A DNA stretch of 64,000 nt from NCBI GenBank assembly GCA_015059095.1, contig SVBA01000003.1, positions 1 through 64,000 of the forward strand. The letters are read 5' to 3'. Position 1 is the stretch's first letter. Every line of letters starts with the position of its first letter. Source of the DNA: Erysipelotrichaceae bacterium (GTDB lineage Bacteria; Bacillota_I; Bacilli_A; RFN20; CAG-449). Under the pieces are notes generated by a model, which ran no database searches, had not been told where the DNA came from, and saw only the letters and a list, made by a program, of their open reading frames with translations. Both the position numbers and the translations under genes were made by a program. Positions 17,723-26,108 of the stretch are shown here, in pieces.

Positions 17723-19219
17723 CTAAATTTCTGGCTTATAACGAGCCATTGCTACAGCTGTTTTCCAACCCTTAATTCTTCTTTCTCTTTTTTCACAATT
17801 AAGATTTGGTTCAAACACTCTTTCAATTATTTTATTTTCTCTAATATCATCGATATCTTTATAATATCCAACATTTAGTCCTGCTAAGTAAGCTGCTCCT
17901 AAAGCAGTAACTTCTACTACTTTTGGTCTAATAACGCTCGCTTGAAGAATATCAGATTGGAATTGCAATAAGAAGTTATTTTGTGAGGCACCACCATCAA
18001 CATTTAATGCTTTTAATTCGATACCTAAATCACTTTCCATCGCTTTATAAATATCATAAACTTGATAAGCAATTGCTTCTAAGGCTGCTCTAATAAAATG
18101 TTCTTTTTTAGTACCTCTAGTTACCCCTGTAATTGTACCTCTAACTTGAGGGTCCCAATGAGGAGCACCTAAACCAACAAATGCTGGAACAATATATACT
18201 CCATTAGAACTATCTACAGCTGTCGCATATCTTTCTGTTTCACTAGCACTCTTAATAAGTCTCATTTCATCTCTTAACCATTGAACAATCGCACCACCTA
18301 CGAATACTGACCCTTCTAAAACATAAGAAGGTTTGTTATCTAAACTTGCTGCTAAAGTAGTTACTAAACCATGACTTGATTTGATTGCTTTATCACCAGT
18401 ATTCATTAGCATGAAACATCCTGTACCATAAGTATTTTTTACATCACCCTTATTTGTACAAAGTTGTCCGAATAATGCTGCTTGTTGGTCACCAACAATA
18501 CCACAAATAGGAATTCTTCCACCTAATTTTGTTTCATCTGAATATCCATATAAATGACTTGATGGATATACTTCAGGTAACATTGATCTAGGAATATCAA
18601 ATAATTTTAACAATTCTTCATCCCATTCAAGAGTATGGATATTGAATAACATTGTTCTTGATGCATTAGTATAGTCTGTAGCATGTACATGTTCCTTTGT
18701 TAAATTCCACACTAAATATGTATCAATAGTACCAAAAGCAAGTTCTCCTCTTTCTGCTCTTTCTCTAGCACCTGGAACATTATCTAAAATCCATTTAATC
18801 TTTGTAGCAGAGAAATAAGCATCTAGAACTAGTCCAGTCTTATTATAAATCATATCAGCATATCCTCTTTCTTTAATTTCTTCACAATATGCTGCTGTTC
18901 TTCTACATTGCCATACAATTGCATTATAAATAGGTATACCTGTCTTTTTATCCCAAACGATAGTTGTTTCTCGTTGATTTGTAATACCAATACAAGCAAT
19001 TTCATTAGCGTTTGTCTTTGCTCTAATTAAAGCTTCGCTAATTACACCAACTTGACTACCTAATATTTCAATAGGATCATGTTCTACCCAACCAGTATGA
19101 GGATAGATTTGTGGGAATTCTTGTTGAACACTTCCCATAATTTCACCATGCTTGTTAAAAACAATGGCTCTCGAACTTGTCGTACCTTGGTCTAAAGCTA
19201 AAATGTATTTTTTATCCAT
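17723..19219 (-). CDS. glpK: Glycerol kinase
   Basis: Phosphorylates glycerol to sn-glycerol-3-phosphate using ATP. 498 residues, full length for the FGGY family. Seen: N-terminal phosphate-binding [14 protein letters not shown], the NQRETT and AIVWQCRRT substrate segments, [22 protein letters not shown], and late signature [17 protein letters not shown]. First gene of the glycerol locus, with its own promoter and a cre-like box just upstream, so carbon catabolite repression is likely. No glpF permease is visible in the window. Confidence 0.97.
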   Translation of the reverse strand: MDKKYILALDQGTTSSRAIVFNKHGEIMGSVQQEFPQIYPHTGWVEHDPIEILGSQVGVISEALIRAKTNANEIACIGITNQRETTIVWDKKTGIPIYNAIVWQCRRTAAYCEEIKERGYADMIYNKTGLVLDAYFSATKIKWILDNVPGARERAERGELAFGTIDTYLVWNLTKEHVHATDYTNASRTMLFNIHTLEWDEELLKLFDIPRSMLPEVYPSSHLYGYSDETKLGGRIPICGIVGDQQAALFGQLCTNKGDVKNTYGTGCFMLMNTGDKAIKSSHGLVTTLAASLDNKPSYVLEGSVFVGGAIVQWLRDEMRLIKSASETERYATAVDSSNGVYIVPAFVGLGAPHWDPQVRGTITGVTRGTKKEHFIRAALEAIAYQVYDIYKAMESDLGIELKALNVDGGASQNNFLLQFQSDILQASVIRPKVVEVTALGAAYLAGLNVGYYKDIDDIRENKIIERVFEPNLNCEKRERRIKGWKTAVAMARYKPEI

Positions 19220-19269
19220 ATATTTACTTCCTTATCTAGTTAATTAAATAAAACTAACTTATCAAATTT

Positions 19270-19298
19270 ATAATAATCCAAAATGTAATATTTTACAA
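19270..19298 (-). promoter_or_regulatory. Promoter of glpK
   Basis: Minus strand TTGTAA, 17-bp spacer, TATTAT, about 50 bp before the start codon. Confidence 0.55.
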
Positions 19299-19306
19299 TC
19301 CTATTT

Positions 19307-19320
19307 TGAAAGCGCTTTCT
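19307..19320. promoter_or_regulatory. cre-like operator upstream of glpK
   Basis: TGAAAGCGCTTTCT agrees with TGWAANCGNTNWCA except at the final base and is palindromic in its core. It lies 8 bp upstream of the glpK -35. glpK is a classical CcpA target in Bacillus, which supports the call. Confidence 0.65.
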
Positions 19321-19340
19321 TTACAAAAGGGTACTTGTGT

Positions 19341-19369
19341 AAAAAAAGTAGAAACATTTGTTCCTACTT
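19341..19369 (-). terminator. Terminator of the ABC-F gene
   Basis: Eleven-bp stem (19346-19356 with 19359-19369, one G-T pair) and a T-run of seven on the minus strand. Confidence 0.75.
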
Positions 19370-19381
19370 AAAAATATTTTC

Positions 19382-21241
19382 TTATCTTGATAAATATTCT
19401 TCTTCTAAAATTATCAATTCATTTTCTAAAGTTATAATCTCTTCATCAATCTCTTTCATTCTTTGACGATTAGTATATACATCTTCATCGAATTGAAGAT
19501 GTTTTAACTCTTTAATTCTTTTTTCCACTTTAGCAATTTTTTCTTCTAATTTATTGAATGATAAAGGTTTATCTTTTTTATTATCTTTGATTATGTTTTT
19601 CTTATCATTTTTTTCTTCTTTTTTATCTATATTAAATAATTGTGATTCTAAAGATTTAAATGACTCATAATTTCCTTCATGATAATATGCTGATTTATTA
19701 GTAAAATACATCACCTTATTTGCAATCTCATCTACAAAGTAACGATCATGAGAAACAAAGATAATTGTTCCTTCATATTCATCAAGTGCTCTTACTAATG
19801 CTTGCTTAGTAAGTAAATCTAAATGATTGGTTGGTTCATCTAATAACAATAAATCATATTCTTTTAAGATAATTTTTGCTAATAGAAGTCTCATCTTTTC
19901 TCCACCTGAAAGCATATCTAGTTTCTTAAAGAAATCGTCATCATGAAAATTAAATTTGCCCAAATGATTATAAATCTTCTTTTCTCCTAGTTCTGGAAAA
20001 TCTTTCATCATATCCTCTACTAAAGTGTCTTCGCCTCTAATGTCTAAATGATGTTGGTCTATATATCCCATTTTGACTGGTCTATGAAAAGTAATATTCC
20101 CTTCAATCTGTTTTAATGAACCCATAATACATTTTAATAAAGTTGTTTTACCTGTTCCATTATCACCCATTATAGCAAGCCTATCTTTACCTAATACCAT
20201 ACCATTAATATTAGAAATTAAAACTTGATTTTGTGAATAACCAATTGAAACATTTTCAAATGATATAGTCTTCTTTCCTTCTAATGCTTCTCCTTTAAAA
20301 TGAATTTTTAATGATTTTTCTTCACCTTTAGGTTTATTTACAATCTTTAAATGTTCTAATTTTTTTTCTCTATCATGGACTCTAGAAACAAATCTAGGTT
20401 TATATCTAAAATATTCAATAAATCTTTGCATTCTAGCAATTTCTCTTTGTTGAACATTATAAGCTTTTAATTGTGACTCATATCTAGTTTTCTTTTCTTT
20501 TATATAATAATCATAATTCCCCTTGTAAGTAGAAATATTATAATCTTCAAGTTCAATAATTTTATTAGCAAGGGCGTTAATAAAATATCTATCGTGAGAA
20601 ACAAAAATCAAAGTTCCTTCATAAGTTAATAAATATTGTTCTAACCATTCAATTGTAGATAAATCTAAATGGTTAGTTGGTTCATCTAAAACAAGTAAGT
20701 CTGGCTTAGTTAGAAGTAATTTAACAAAAGACATTTTCGTTTTTTCTCCGCCTGAAAAACTACTAATTGGACGTGAATAATCTTCCTTCTTAAAACCAAA
20801 TTTAGAAAGCATCATATCTATTAAATAAGGATAATCATATCCATTTTTATTTAAAAAGGCAGTTTGCTTTTTTCCATATTCTTCCATTAATCTGATATCC
20901 TCAGGATGTTCAGTAATTTCTTTTTCAAGTCTTTCTACCTCTTTACCAAGTCGAATCGTATCTTCAAAAACTAGTAAAGCCTCTTCATACAACGTATTAT
21001 TAATATTCGAAATAACTTCTTGAGAAAGATATCCAACAGTAATATTTCTTGCTAATGCAAGATTACCTTTATTAGGAGTCTCTTTTCCTAAAATTAATTT
21101 AATTAAAGTTGTTTTACCAGTACCGTTAGCACCAATAATTGCAAGTCTATCTTTTTCAAACACATTAAAAGAAATTCCATCAAAAATTTTTTCTGTTGGA
21201 AAACTAAAATACATATCTTGAATAGAAAGAATAGTTTGCAT
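19382..21241 (-). CDS. ABC-F family ATPase
   Basis: 619 residues with two nucleotide-binding domains and no membrane segment: Walker A GANGTGKTT (about 38) and GDNGTGKTT (about 358), signatures FSGGEKTKM and LSGGEKMRL, and LDEPTNHLD in both halves. A linker with many Arg/Tyr residues lies between, and the end is a Lys/Glu coiled coil (about 545-615). ABC-F proteins act on the ribosome, not in transport. The length and C-terminal coiled coil resemble YdiF-type housekeeping members rather than antibiotic-resistance ones, but this is not decisive. Confidence 0.93.
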   Translation of the reverse strand: MQTILSIQDMYFSFPTEKIFDGISFNVFEKDRLAIIGANGTGKTTLIKLILGKETPNKGNLALARNITVGYLSQEVISNINNTLYEEALLVFEDTIRLGKEVERLEKEITEHPEDIRLMEEYGKKQTAFLNKNGYDYPYLIDMMLSKFGFKKEDYSRPISSFSGGEKTKMSFVKLLLTKPDLLVLDEPTNHLDLSTIEWLEQYLLTYEGTLIFVSHDRYFINALANKIIELEDYNISTYKGNYDYYIKEKKTRYESQLKAYNVQQREIARMQRFIEYFRYKPRFVSRVHDREKKLEHLKIVNKPKGEEKSLKIHFKGEALEGKKTISFENVSIGYSQNQVLISNINGMVLGKDRLAIMGDNGTGKTTLLKCIMGSLKQIEGNITFHRPVKMGYIDQHHLDIRGEDTLVEDMMKDFPELGEKKIYNHLGKFNFHDDDFFKKLDMLSGGEKMRLLLAKIILKEYDLLLLDEPTNHLDLLTKQALVRALDEYEGTIIFVSHDRYFVDEIANKVMYFTNKSAYYHEGNYESFKSLESQLFNIDKKEEKNDKKNIIKDNKKDKPLSFNKLEEKIAKVEKRIKELKHLQFDEDVYTNRQRMKEIDEEIITLENELIILEEEYLSR

Positions 21242-21314
21242 AATCTCAACTCCTTGTCTATTTTAACTTAAAATTAATCATAAATAAATAAAATAGAAAA
21301 AAGTTCTTTTTTTA

Positions 21315-21343
21315 TTGCATTAATCATAATAATTATTTATAAT
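21315..21343 (+). promoter_or_regulatory. Promoter of the tRNA operon
   Basis: TTGCAT, 17-bp spacer, TATAAT, about 20 bp before the first tRNA. The four tRNAs share the strand and end at one terminator. Confidence 0.65.
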
Positions 21344-21364
21344 TAATAAGCGTTGGTAAGATGT

Positions 21365-21439
21365 GGCTCCTTAGCCAAGTTGGTAAGGCAACTGACTGCA
21401 ACTCAGTGATCATCGGTCCGAATCCGTTAGGAGCCTCCA
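21365..21439 (+). tRNA. tRNA-Cys (anticodon GCA)
   Basis: 75 nt with encoded CCA. Acceptor GGCTCCT/AGGAGCC, anticodon stem ACTGA/TCAGT with loop CTGCAAC, discriminator T as expected for Cys. Confidence 0.96.
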
Positions 21440-21518
21440 AACTTTCCAAAAAAAGTTTAAAAAAATCGAAACAAACTCTTGATTTCCTCTAAAATATAAA
21501 GTATATTATATAAGCGTT

Positions 21519-21595
21519 GCGCTAATAGCTCAACTGGATAGAGTGTCAGACTACGAATCTGGAGGTTGCGAGTTCGATTCTTGCTTAGCGCGCCA
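21519..21595 (+). tRNA. tRNA-Arg (anticodon ACG)
   Basis: 77 nt with encoded CCA. Acceptor GCGCTAA/TTAGCGC, anticodon loop CTACGAA, T-loop TTCGATT, discriminator G. The ACG anticodon is normally edited to ICG by TadA. Confidence 0.96.
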
Positions 21596-21621
21596 TTCCT
21601 CTTTGTAGGAAGCATCGACCT

Positions 21622-21698
21622 CGGGAAATAGCACAGCTTGGTAGTGCACCTGTTTTGGGAACAGGGGGTCGCAGGTTCGAATCCTGTTTTCCCGACCA
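21622..21698 (+). tRNA. tRNA-Pro (anticodon TGG)
   Basis: 77 nt with encoded CCA. Acceptor CGGGAAA/TTTCCCG, anticodon stem CCTGT/ACAGG with loop TTTGGGA, T-loop TTCGAAT. Confidence 0.96.
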
Positions 21699-21709
21699 TT
21701 TTATGTAAG

Positions 21710-21733
21710 TGCAGTTCGAACCTGCGCCTACCA
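21710..21733 (+). pseudogene. tRNA-like 3' remnant
   Basis: TGCAG-TTCGAAC-CTGCG forms a five-pair T-arm with the universal loop, followed by CCTA and CCA. No acceptor 5' half, D-arm or anticodon arm is present between the Pro and Ala tRNAs. It may be the relic of a fifth tRNA in the operon. Confidence 0.4.
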
Positions 21734-21752
21734 AAGAAAACGATATATCAAT

Positions 21753-21828
21753 GGGGCTGTAGCTCACCTGGGAGAGCGCCTGATTTGCATTCAGGAGGTA
21801 GCGAGTTCGATCCTCGTCAGCTCCACCA
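21753..21828 (+). tRNA. tRNA-Ala (anticodon TGC)
   Basis: 76 nt with encoded CCA. Acceptor GGGGCTG/CAGCTCC (including the G-T pair typical of Ala tRNAs), anticodon stem CCTGA/TCAGG with loop TTTGCAT. Confidence 0.97.
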
Positions 21829-21841
21829 TTGAAGATTACTC

Positions 21842-21871
21842 AACGAACACAATTAAGTGTTCGTTTTTTTA
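21842..21871 (+). terminator. Terminator of the tRNA operon
   Basis: Nine-bp stem AACGAACAC/GTGTTCGTT followed by a run of seven T. Confidence 0.85.
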
Positions 21872-21902
21872 TTAGAATTCTTCTCTTTTATTTTAATTAT
21901 TA

Positions 21903-21928
21903 ATAAAAAAAAGATACTTAAGTATCTT
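21903..21928 (-). terminator. Terminator of the Ham1-like gene
   Basis: Perfect palindrome AAGATACTT/AAGTATCTT with an eight-base T-run on the minus strand. Confidence 0.7.
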
Positions 21929-21939
21929 TATTTAAACAA

Positions 21940-22566
21940 TTATAAATTTAATGATTCAACTAAAAATTTAGTTATCTTTTTTCTATATTCATTTACGAAA
22001 ATATTATCTTTTGACTCACTTTCTTTACTATCAACAAAATATAAATTAGTGGATTTTACTATTGATATTGAATCTAAAGGCCATCCTATATGTCTTTTTA
22101 TTGATGGAGTAGATACCATGTAAAACGAATCAGTTTTAGTGCTTGATTGATTATCCATAAAAGAAAATATCTTCCCTTTATTATACACTGCTATTCCATC
22201 TAAATAATATGCGGATACTTTTCCTCCTAATGATTCAACTAACTTTGAATAATAATCTATCATTTCATCATCATTTAATCTTTTATCACCTATTGGTGTT
22301 CTAATATTTAATCCAGGTTGTCTTTTATCTAAAATGTCTAATTCTTCAAAATAAAGACCTGAATCATTACAAATAATTATGTCAAAATAAGCACTATAAT
22401 ATTTTGCTTTAATAATAGCATTTTCTTCTGGAGTGTTACCAATTTCCTTTGGCTCAGAAGTAATCTTTAAATCTTTCAAAGTTAAAAATTCTACATCATA
22501 ACCATTTAATAAATCTTTAAATCTTTTTACTTTTGATGGATTTGTTGTGCCCAATAATACTCTCAT
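21940..22566 (-). CDS. Ham1/RdgB-family nucleoside triphosphate pyrophosphatase
   Basis: 208 residues. The N-terminus VLLGTTNPSKVKRFKDLL is the substrate/phosphate-binding signature of the Ham1 family; GNTPEENAIIKAKYYS and CNDSGLYFEELD follow as in RdgB-type enzymes that hydrolyse ITP, XTP and dITP to clean the nucleotide pool. The C-terminal third is less conserved: the usual GWGYDPIF segment reads RHIGWPLDSISIV, so substrate preference may differ. Single gene between the tRNA operon and a membrane-protein cluster. Confidence 0.78.
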   Translation of the reverse strand: MRVLLGTTNPSKVKRFKDLLNGYDVEFLTLKDLKITSEPKEIGNTPEENAIIKAKYYSAYFDIIICNDSGLYFEELDILDKRQPGLNIRTPIGDKRLNDDEMIDYYSKLVESLGGKVSAYYLDGIAVYNKGKIFSFMDNQSSTKTDSFYMVSTPSIKRHIGWPLDSISIVKSTNLYFVDSKESESKDNIFVNEYRKKITKFLVESLNL

Positions 22567-22607
22567 AAAAATGCCTCTTTAACATTAAATATTTTAATAT
22601 AATAAAT

Positions 22608-22635
22608 GAAAAAAAGATATAATTAATTATATCTT
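22608..22635 (-). terminator. Terminator of the TetR/membrane cluster
   Basis: A 22-bp perfect palindrome (22614-22635) overlaps the stop codon of the 223-residue membrane protein, with an eight-base T-run on the minus strand. Confidence 0.65.
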
Positions 22636-23298
22636 CTTACTTTTTTTAATCTTATTAACGAATTTAATAAACATATCTACTATAAAATAAAGAATCGCCA
22701 GTAAACCAACTATCGAAGAAACAATAGTTAATATTTTTAAATCTCCTGCTTCCTCTGGACTAGCATTAACTGCAATCAAAGTATTTTGAAGAGTTAATAT
22801 AGATACTATAGCTTCTACTAAGGATACAACTTTTACTTCTTTTACTATAATGTCAGAATTATTTTTATTCTTAATATAATTTCTAATTGCCATATATACT
22901 TTAAATGTTGTAAAAGCTGCAATTGCTATAGATTCAATTAAACCAAATTGAATAATTCTTTTATCCATTATCATTAAAATAATTGGACCTGATAAAGCAA
23001 TGTTTACCAAAAACAAGATACTTCCAGTTATATAAAATATTATTTTATTATTTCTTTCTATTTTTTCAAAAGTGCGTTTTTTATTATCTTTTTGGGTTAA
23101 AATGATAATAATTTTTATTGCAAGCAGTAATAAATAATATAAACCAATTGTCTCATGCCAAATTGATTTATTAACTGCACCCAATACTCTATTAGAAATA
23201 GCAAATCCAAGCGTTACTAAAGTAGAAAAACAAAATACAATTGCTTCTCTTAAATCTTTATTCTCTTTTACTTTACTAATTAGCGTCTTTATGTCCAT
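22627..23298 (-). CDS. Multi-pass membrane protein of unknown function
   Basis: 223 residues with about six hydrophobic helices (around 17-37, 47-70, 88-110, 117-136, 158-175 and 186-210) and a Lys-rich cytoplasmic end. I do not recognise the family. It ends a three-gene cluster (118-residue membrane protein, TetR regulator, this protein) with gaps of 19 and 3 bp, so it is probably a target of the TetR regulator. Transport or envelope function cannot be decided. Confidence 0.7.
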   Translation of the reverse strand: MDIKTLISKVKENKDLREAIVFCFSTLVTLGFAISNRVLGAVNKSIWHETIGLYYLLLLAIKIIIILTQKDNKKRTFEKIERNNKIIFYITGSILFLVNIALSGPIILMIMDKRIIQFGLIESIAIAAFTTFKVYMAIRNYIKNKNNSDIIVKEVKVVSLVEAIVSILTLQNTLIAVNASPEEAGDLKILTIVSSIVGLLAILYFIVDMFIKFVNKIKKSKKI

Positions 23299-23301
23299 AT
23301 T

Positions 23302-23868
23302 TTATCCCTTAATTAAATCCATAATAATGTTGGAAACAAATTCTATATCATCTTTACAATCATTTTTTATCCAAGTAAAAATAATGGATAGTGCCCCTTG
23401 AGTATAGAAATTAAAAATATATTCTTTTTTATTTTCTTTTACATTAAATTTATCTAAAATAGGAGAAAATAATTCTCTATACAATTTTTCAAACATTTTT
23501 TGATTACCAAATACTTCTGGTTTATCATGAATTAGTTTAAATACCCTCATATTTTCTTTAACAAATTCTAAATATGGGATTAAATAAGAAGGATGAATAA
23601 ACTTTGATTCTTCTTTAGATACATTTCTAACATCAATTTTTTTATGAGTGAAACTTTCATAAAATTTTTTATTAATCATTTCTATTGTTTCTACTAATAA
23701 TTCATTAGTATTTTGGTAATGCAAATAGAAAGTTGATCTATTTACACCTGCTTTTTGACATATTTCTTTAATTGTTATATATTCAAATTCCTTATTTTCA
23801 AGTAGCAACAAAAGAGCCTCATCCATCAATAAAGCAGTATTAAAATATTTACTTTCTGATTTATTCAT
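23302..23868 (-). CDS. TetR/AcrR-family transcriptional regulator
   Basis: 188 residues. The N-terminal helix-turn-helix is clear (EYITIKEICQKAGVNRSTFYLHYQNTNELL, in two overlapping parts around residues 29-58). The C-terminal ligand domain is divergent and of the type found in small Firmicutes TetR proteins related to DhaS. It sits between two membrane-protein genes in one transcription unit and probably controls them. The inducer is unknown. Confidence 0.88.
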   Translation of the reverse strand: MNKSESKYFNTALLMDEALLLLLENKEFEYITIKEICQKAGVNRSTFYLHYQNTNELLVETIEMINKKFYESFTHKKIDVRNVSKEESKFIHPSYLIPYLEFVKENMRVFKLIHDKPEVFGNQKMFEKLYRELFSPILDKFNVKENKKEYIFNFYTQGALSIIFTWIKNDCKDDIEFVSNIIMDLIKG

Positions 23869-23887
23869 AGTTGCTCCTTTCTAGATA

Positions 23888-24244
23888 TTATTCTTCTTCA
23901 GCAATTTCTTTAGCTAATTGAATAATATCATTACCGTATTTCTTTTTACCTTTTTGTAATAGAACTTTATATATTGGATAGTTTACTGATGCTCCCGCAA
24001 TTCCAACTAATCCAATTACAATTCCTAAAATCATACTAGGAAGATCACCATTACCAATTTGTCCCATTGCTAAACACATACCTACTCCTAATACTAATGC
24101 CATAATAACACCAAATGTATAGGCAAATATTTCTGCCACTTGTTTAGCTTTTCTATCTAATTTTTTTAATCTTACAATTTTACTTGTTTCTTTAATTACA
24201 TAATCACTTGCAATTTTTTCTGCATAAATTTTATCTGTGTTCAT
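23888..24244 (-). CDS. Small membrane protein of unknown function
   Basis: 118 residues with two transmembrane helices (about 40-62 and 70-92) between charged ends. The N-terminal region is Lys-rich and the C-terminus acidic (AKEIAEEE). First gene of the unit that continues with the TetR regulator. AGGAG-type ribosome site before ATG. I do not recognise the family. Confidence 0.65.
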   Translation of the reverse strand: MNTDKIYAEKIASDYVIKETSKIVRLKKLDRKAKQVAEIFAYTFGVIMALVLGVGMCLAMGQIGNGDLPSMILGIVIGLVGIAGASVNYPIYKVLLQKGKKKYGNDIIQLAKEIAEEE

Positions 24245-24328
24245 AAATTACTCTCCTTTACTTTACACAAATATTATGCTCTATCTACATTATAAATCAA
24301 ACAACACAAAATTAAAAATGTGTTGAAA

Positions 24329-24358
24329 TAAAAAAGGTGCAACAAAATGTTACACCTT
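24329..24358 (-). terminator. Terminator of the hydCBA operon
   Basis: Eleven-bp stem (24334-24344 with 24348-24358, one G-T pair), 3-nt loop, T-run on the minus strand. Confidence 0.75.
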
Positions 24359-24369
24359 AATATTATTAA

Positions 24370-26091
24370 TTATTCTTCAGAACAATCATGATAGTGAGTA
24401 TGTAATAATTCATGAGCTTTATGAGAGTTAGGTTCTCCTAAATATTCATCATAAATCTTCTTAATTTCTGGATTATCACAAGATACTCTTAATTCTTTCT
24501 TAGAATCAATATTGTAAATTGAAGCTTGTCTTGCTTTAATTACGTCAATTTGTCTATGACCGATATGATATGGTTGACCTCCACCATTTACACATCCTCC
24601 TGGACAAGCCATAATTTCAATTGCATGATAATTTGCTTCACCAGATTTAACTTTATCAAGAACTTTTCTTGCATTACCTAAGCCAGAAACAACGCATAAT
24701 CTTAATTCTACATCACCAATTTTAACTGTAGCTTCTCTAGTTCCAGAAAGTCCTCTTACAGCTTCAAAATCAACGTTTTTAACTTCACCAGTTAACCATT
24801 TTGTAGCAGTTCTAGCAACAGCTTCCATAACACCACCAGTATTAGCAAAAATGTCAGCAGCACCAGTAGAATCACCGATTAGTGGATCAAATTCACCATC
24901 TTCTAATTCTAATAATTTAACACCATGACGTTTTAACATTTCTGCATATTCTTTAACAGTTATAACAATATCAACATTCTTTAATCCATCATTTTCTAAT
25001 TCTGGTCTATCTGCTTCTCTTTTCTTAGCTAGACATGGCATTAATGAAACTAAAACAATATTTTTGGGATCAATACCATTCTTTTCTGCATAGTAAGATT
25101 TAGCAACAGCACCAAACATTTCCATTGGTGATTTACAAGATGAAGGTAAATGTAATAATTCTGGATATTGAGTTTCAATAAATTTAACCCAACCCGGGCA
25201 ACAAGAAGTAATTAAAGGTAAATTTTCACCTTTTTTGAATCTATTTAAGAATTCAGTAGCTTCTTCCATAATTGTTAAGTCTGCGGTAAAGTTTGTATCA
25301 AATACTTTATCAAAACCTAATTCTCTAAATGAAGAAATCATTTTCTTAGTTACATCTGTTCCATAAGGAAGACCAAATTCTTCACCTAAAGAAACTCTAG
25401 TAGCAGGAGCAGTATTAACAATCACTACTTTACTTGGATCTTCAAGAGCTGCTTCTACTAAATGAGTAGAATCAACTTGAACTAACGCACCTGTTGGGCA
25501 AACTTGTACACATTGACCACAAGATACACATTTTGATGGATCAGAAATTTGAGTATAGAAGCCTCTATTAGTTGCAGAAATAGCTTCAATTCCTTGAACT
25601 TCTTTACAAACTGCAACACATTTACCACATAAAATACATTTTGATGGATTTCTTAATAATCCTCTAGATTCTTCGTATTTGTTTTCGTGAGATAATTCAC
25701 CTTCATAAGCGATTTCTCTAATACCTAATTCTTGAGCAACATTTTGTAATTTACATTTTCCGTTTTTTGGACATTTTACACAATCATTAGAGTGGTTTGA
25801 TAAAAGTAATTCAACTACAGTTCTTCTAGCTTCAATTACTTTTCTAGTATTTGTTTTAATTACCATTCCTTCAGCAATTTGAGTAGCACAAGCTGGAAGT
25901 AAATTTCTTCTTCCTTCAACTTCAACTAAACAAACTCTACATGAAGCTGGTCTATGTTCTAAACAAGATTCTTCAAGAGTTAAATAACATAATGTAGGAA
26001 TTCTAATGCCATGCTTTCTAGCAACTCTTAGAATTGTTAAAGAAGAATCTTCAGTATATTGTTTACCATTAATTGTAATATTTACTAACAT
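24370..26091 (-). CDS. hydA: [FeFe] hydrogenase catalytic subunit, electron-bifurcating type
   Basis: 573 residues; reversibly reduces protons to H2. In order: plant-type [2Fe-2S] (C35, C51, C54, C68), a His-ligated [4Fe-4S] segment (HSNDCVKCPKNGKC), two ferredoxin clusters (CILCGKC, CVSCGQC), and the H-cluster domain with L1 TSCCPGW, L2 MPCLAKKREAD and L3 MACPGGCVNGGGQP. All H-cluster ligands and the proton-relay Cys are present. The [2Fe-2S] to ferredoxin to H-cluster layout with HydB and HydC upstream matches group A3 trimeric enzymes that couple NADH and ferredoxin. The maturases HydEFG are not in the window. Confidence 0.96.
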   Translation of the reverse strand: MLVNITINGKQYTEDSSLTILRVARKHGIRIPTLCYLTLEESCLEHRPASCRVCLVEVEGRRNLLPACATQIAEGMVIKTNTRKVIEARRTVVELLLSNHSNDCVKCPKNGKCKLQNVAQELGIREIAYEGELSHENKYEESRGLLRNPSKCILCGKCVAVCKEVQGIEAISATNRGFYTQISDPSKCVSCGQCVQVCPTGALVQVDSTHLVEAALEDPSKVVIVNTAPATRVSLGEEFGLPYGTDVTKKMISSFRELGFDKVFDTNFTADLTIMEEATEFLNRFKKGENLPLITSCCPGWVKFIETQYPELLHLPSSCKSPMEMFGAVAKSYYAEKNGIDPKNIVLVSLMPCLAKKREADRPELENDGLKNVDIVITVKEYAEMLKRHGVKLLELEDGEFDPLIGDSTGAADIFANTGGVMEAVARTATKWLTGEVKNVDFEAVRGLSGTREATVKIGDVELRLCVVSGLGNARKVLDKVKSGEANYHAIEIMACPGGCVNGGGQPYHIGHRQIDVIKARQASIYNIDSKKELRVSCDNPEIKKIYDEYLGEPNSHKAHELLHTHYHDCSEE

Positions 26092-26108
26092 ATCTCTAAT
26101 CTCCTTTC

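Noticed and set aside
21457..21832. Three overlapping ORFs of 60-80 codons on both strands
   Set aside because: They are readings through the tRNA genes. The product with GKTGFEPATPCSQNR is the well-known false protein made by translating tRNA antisense.
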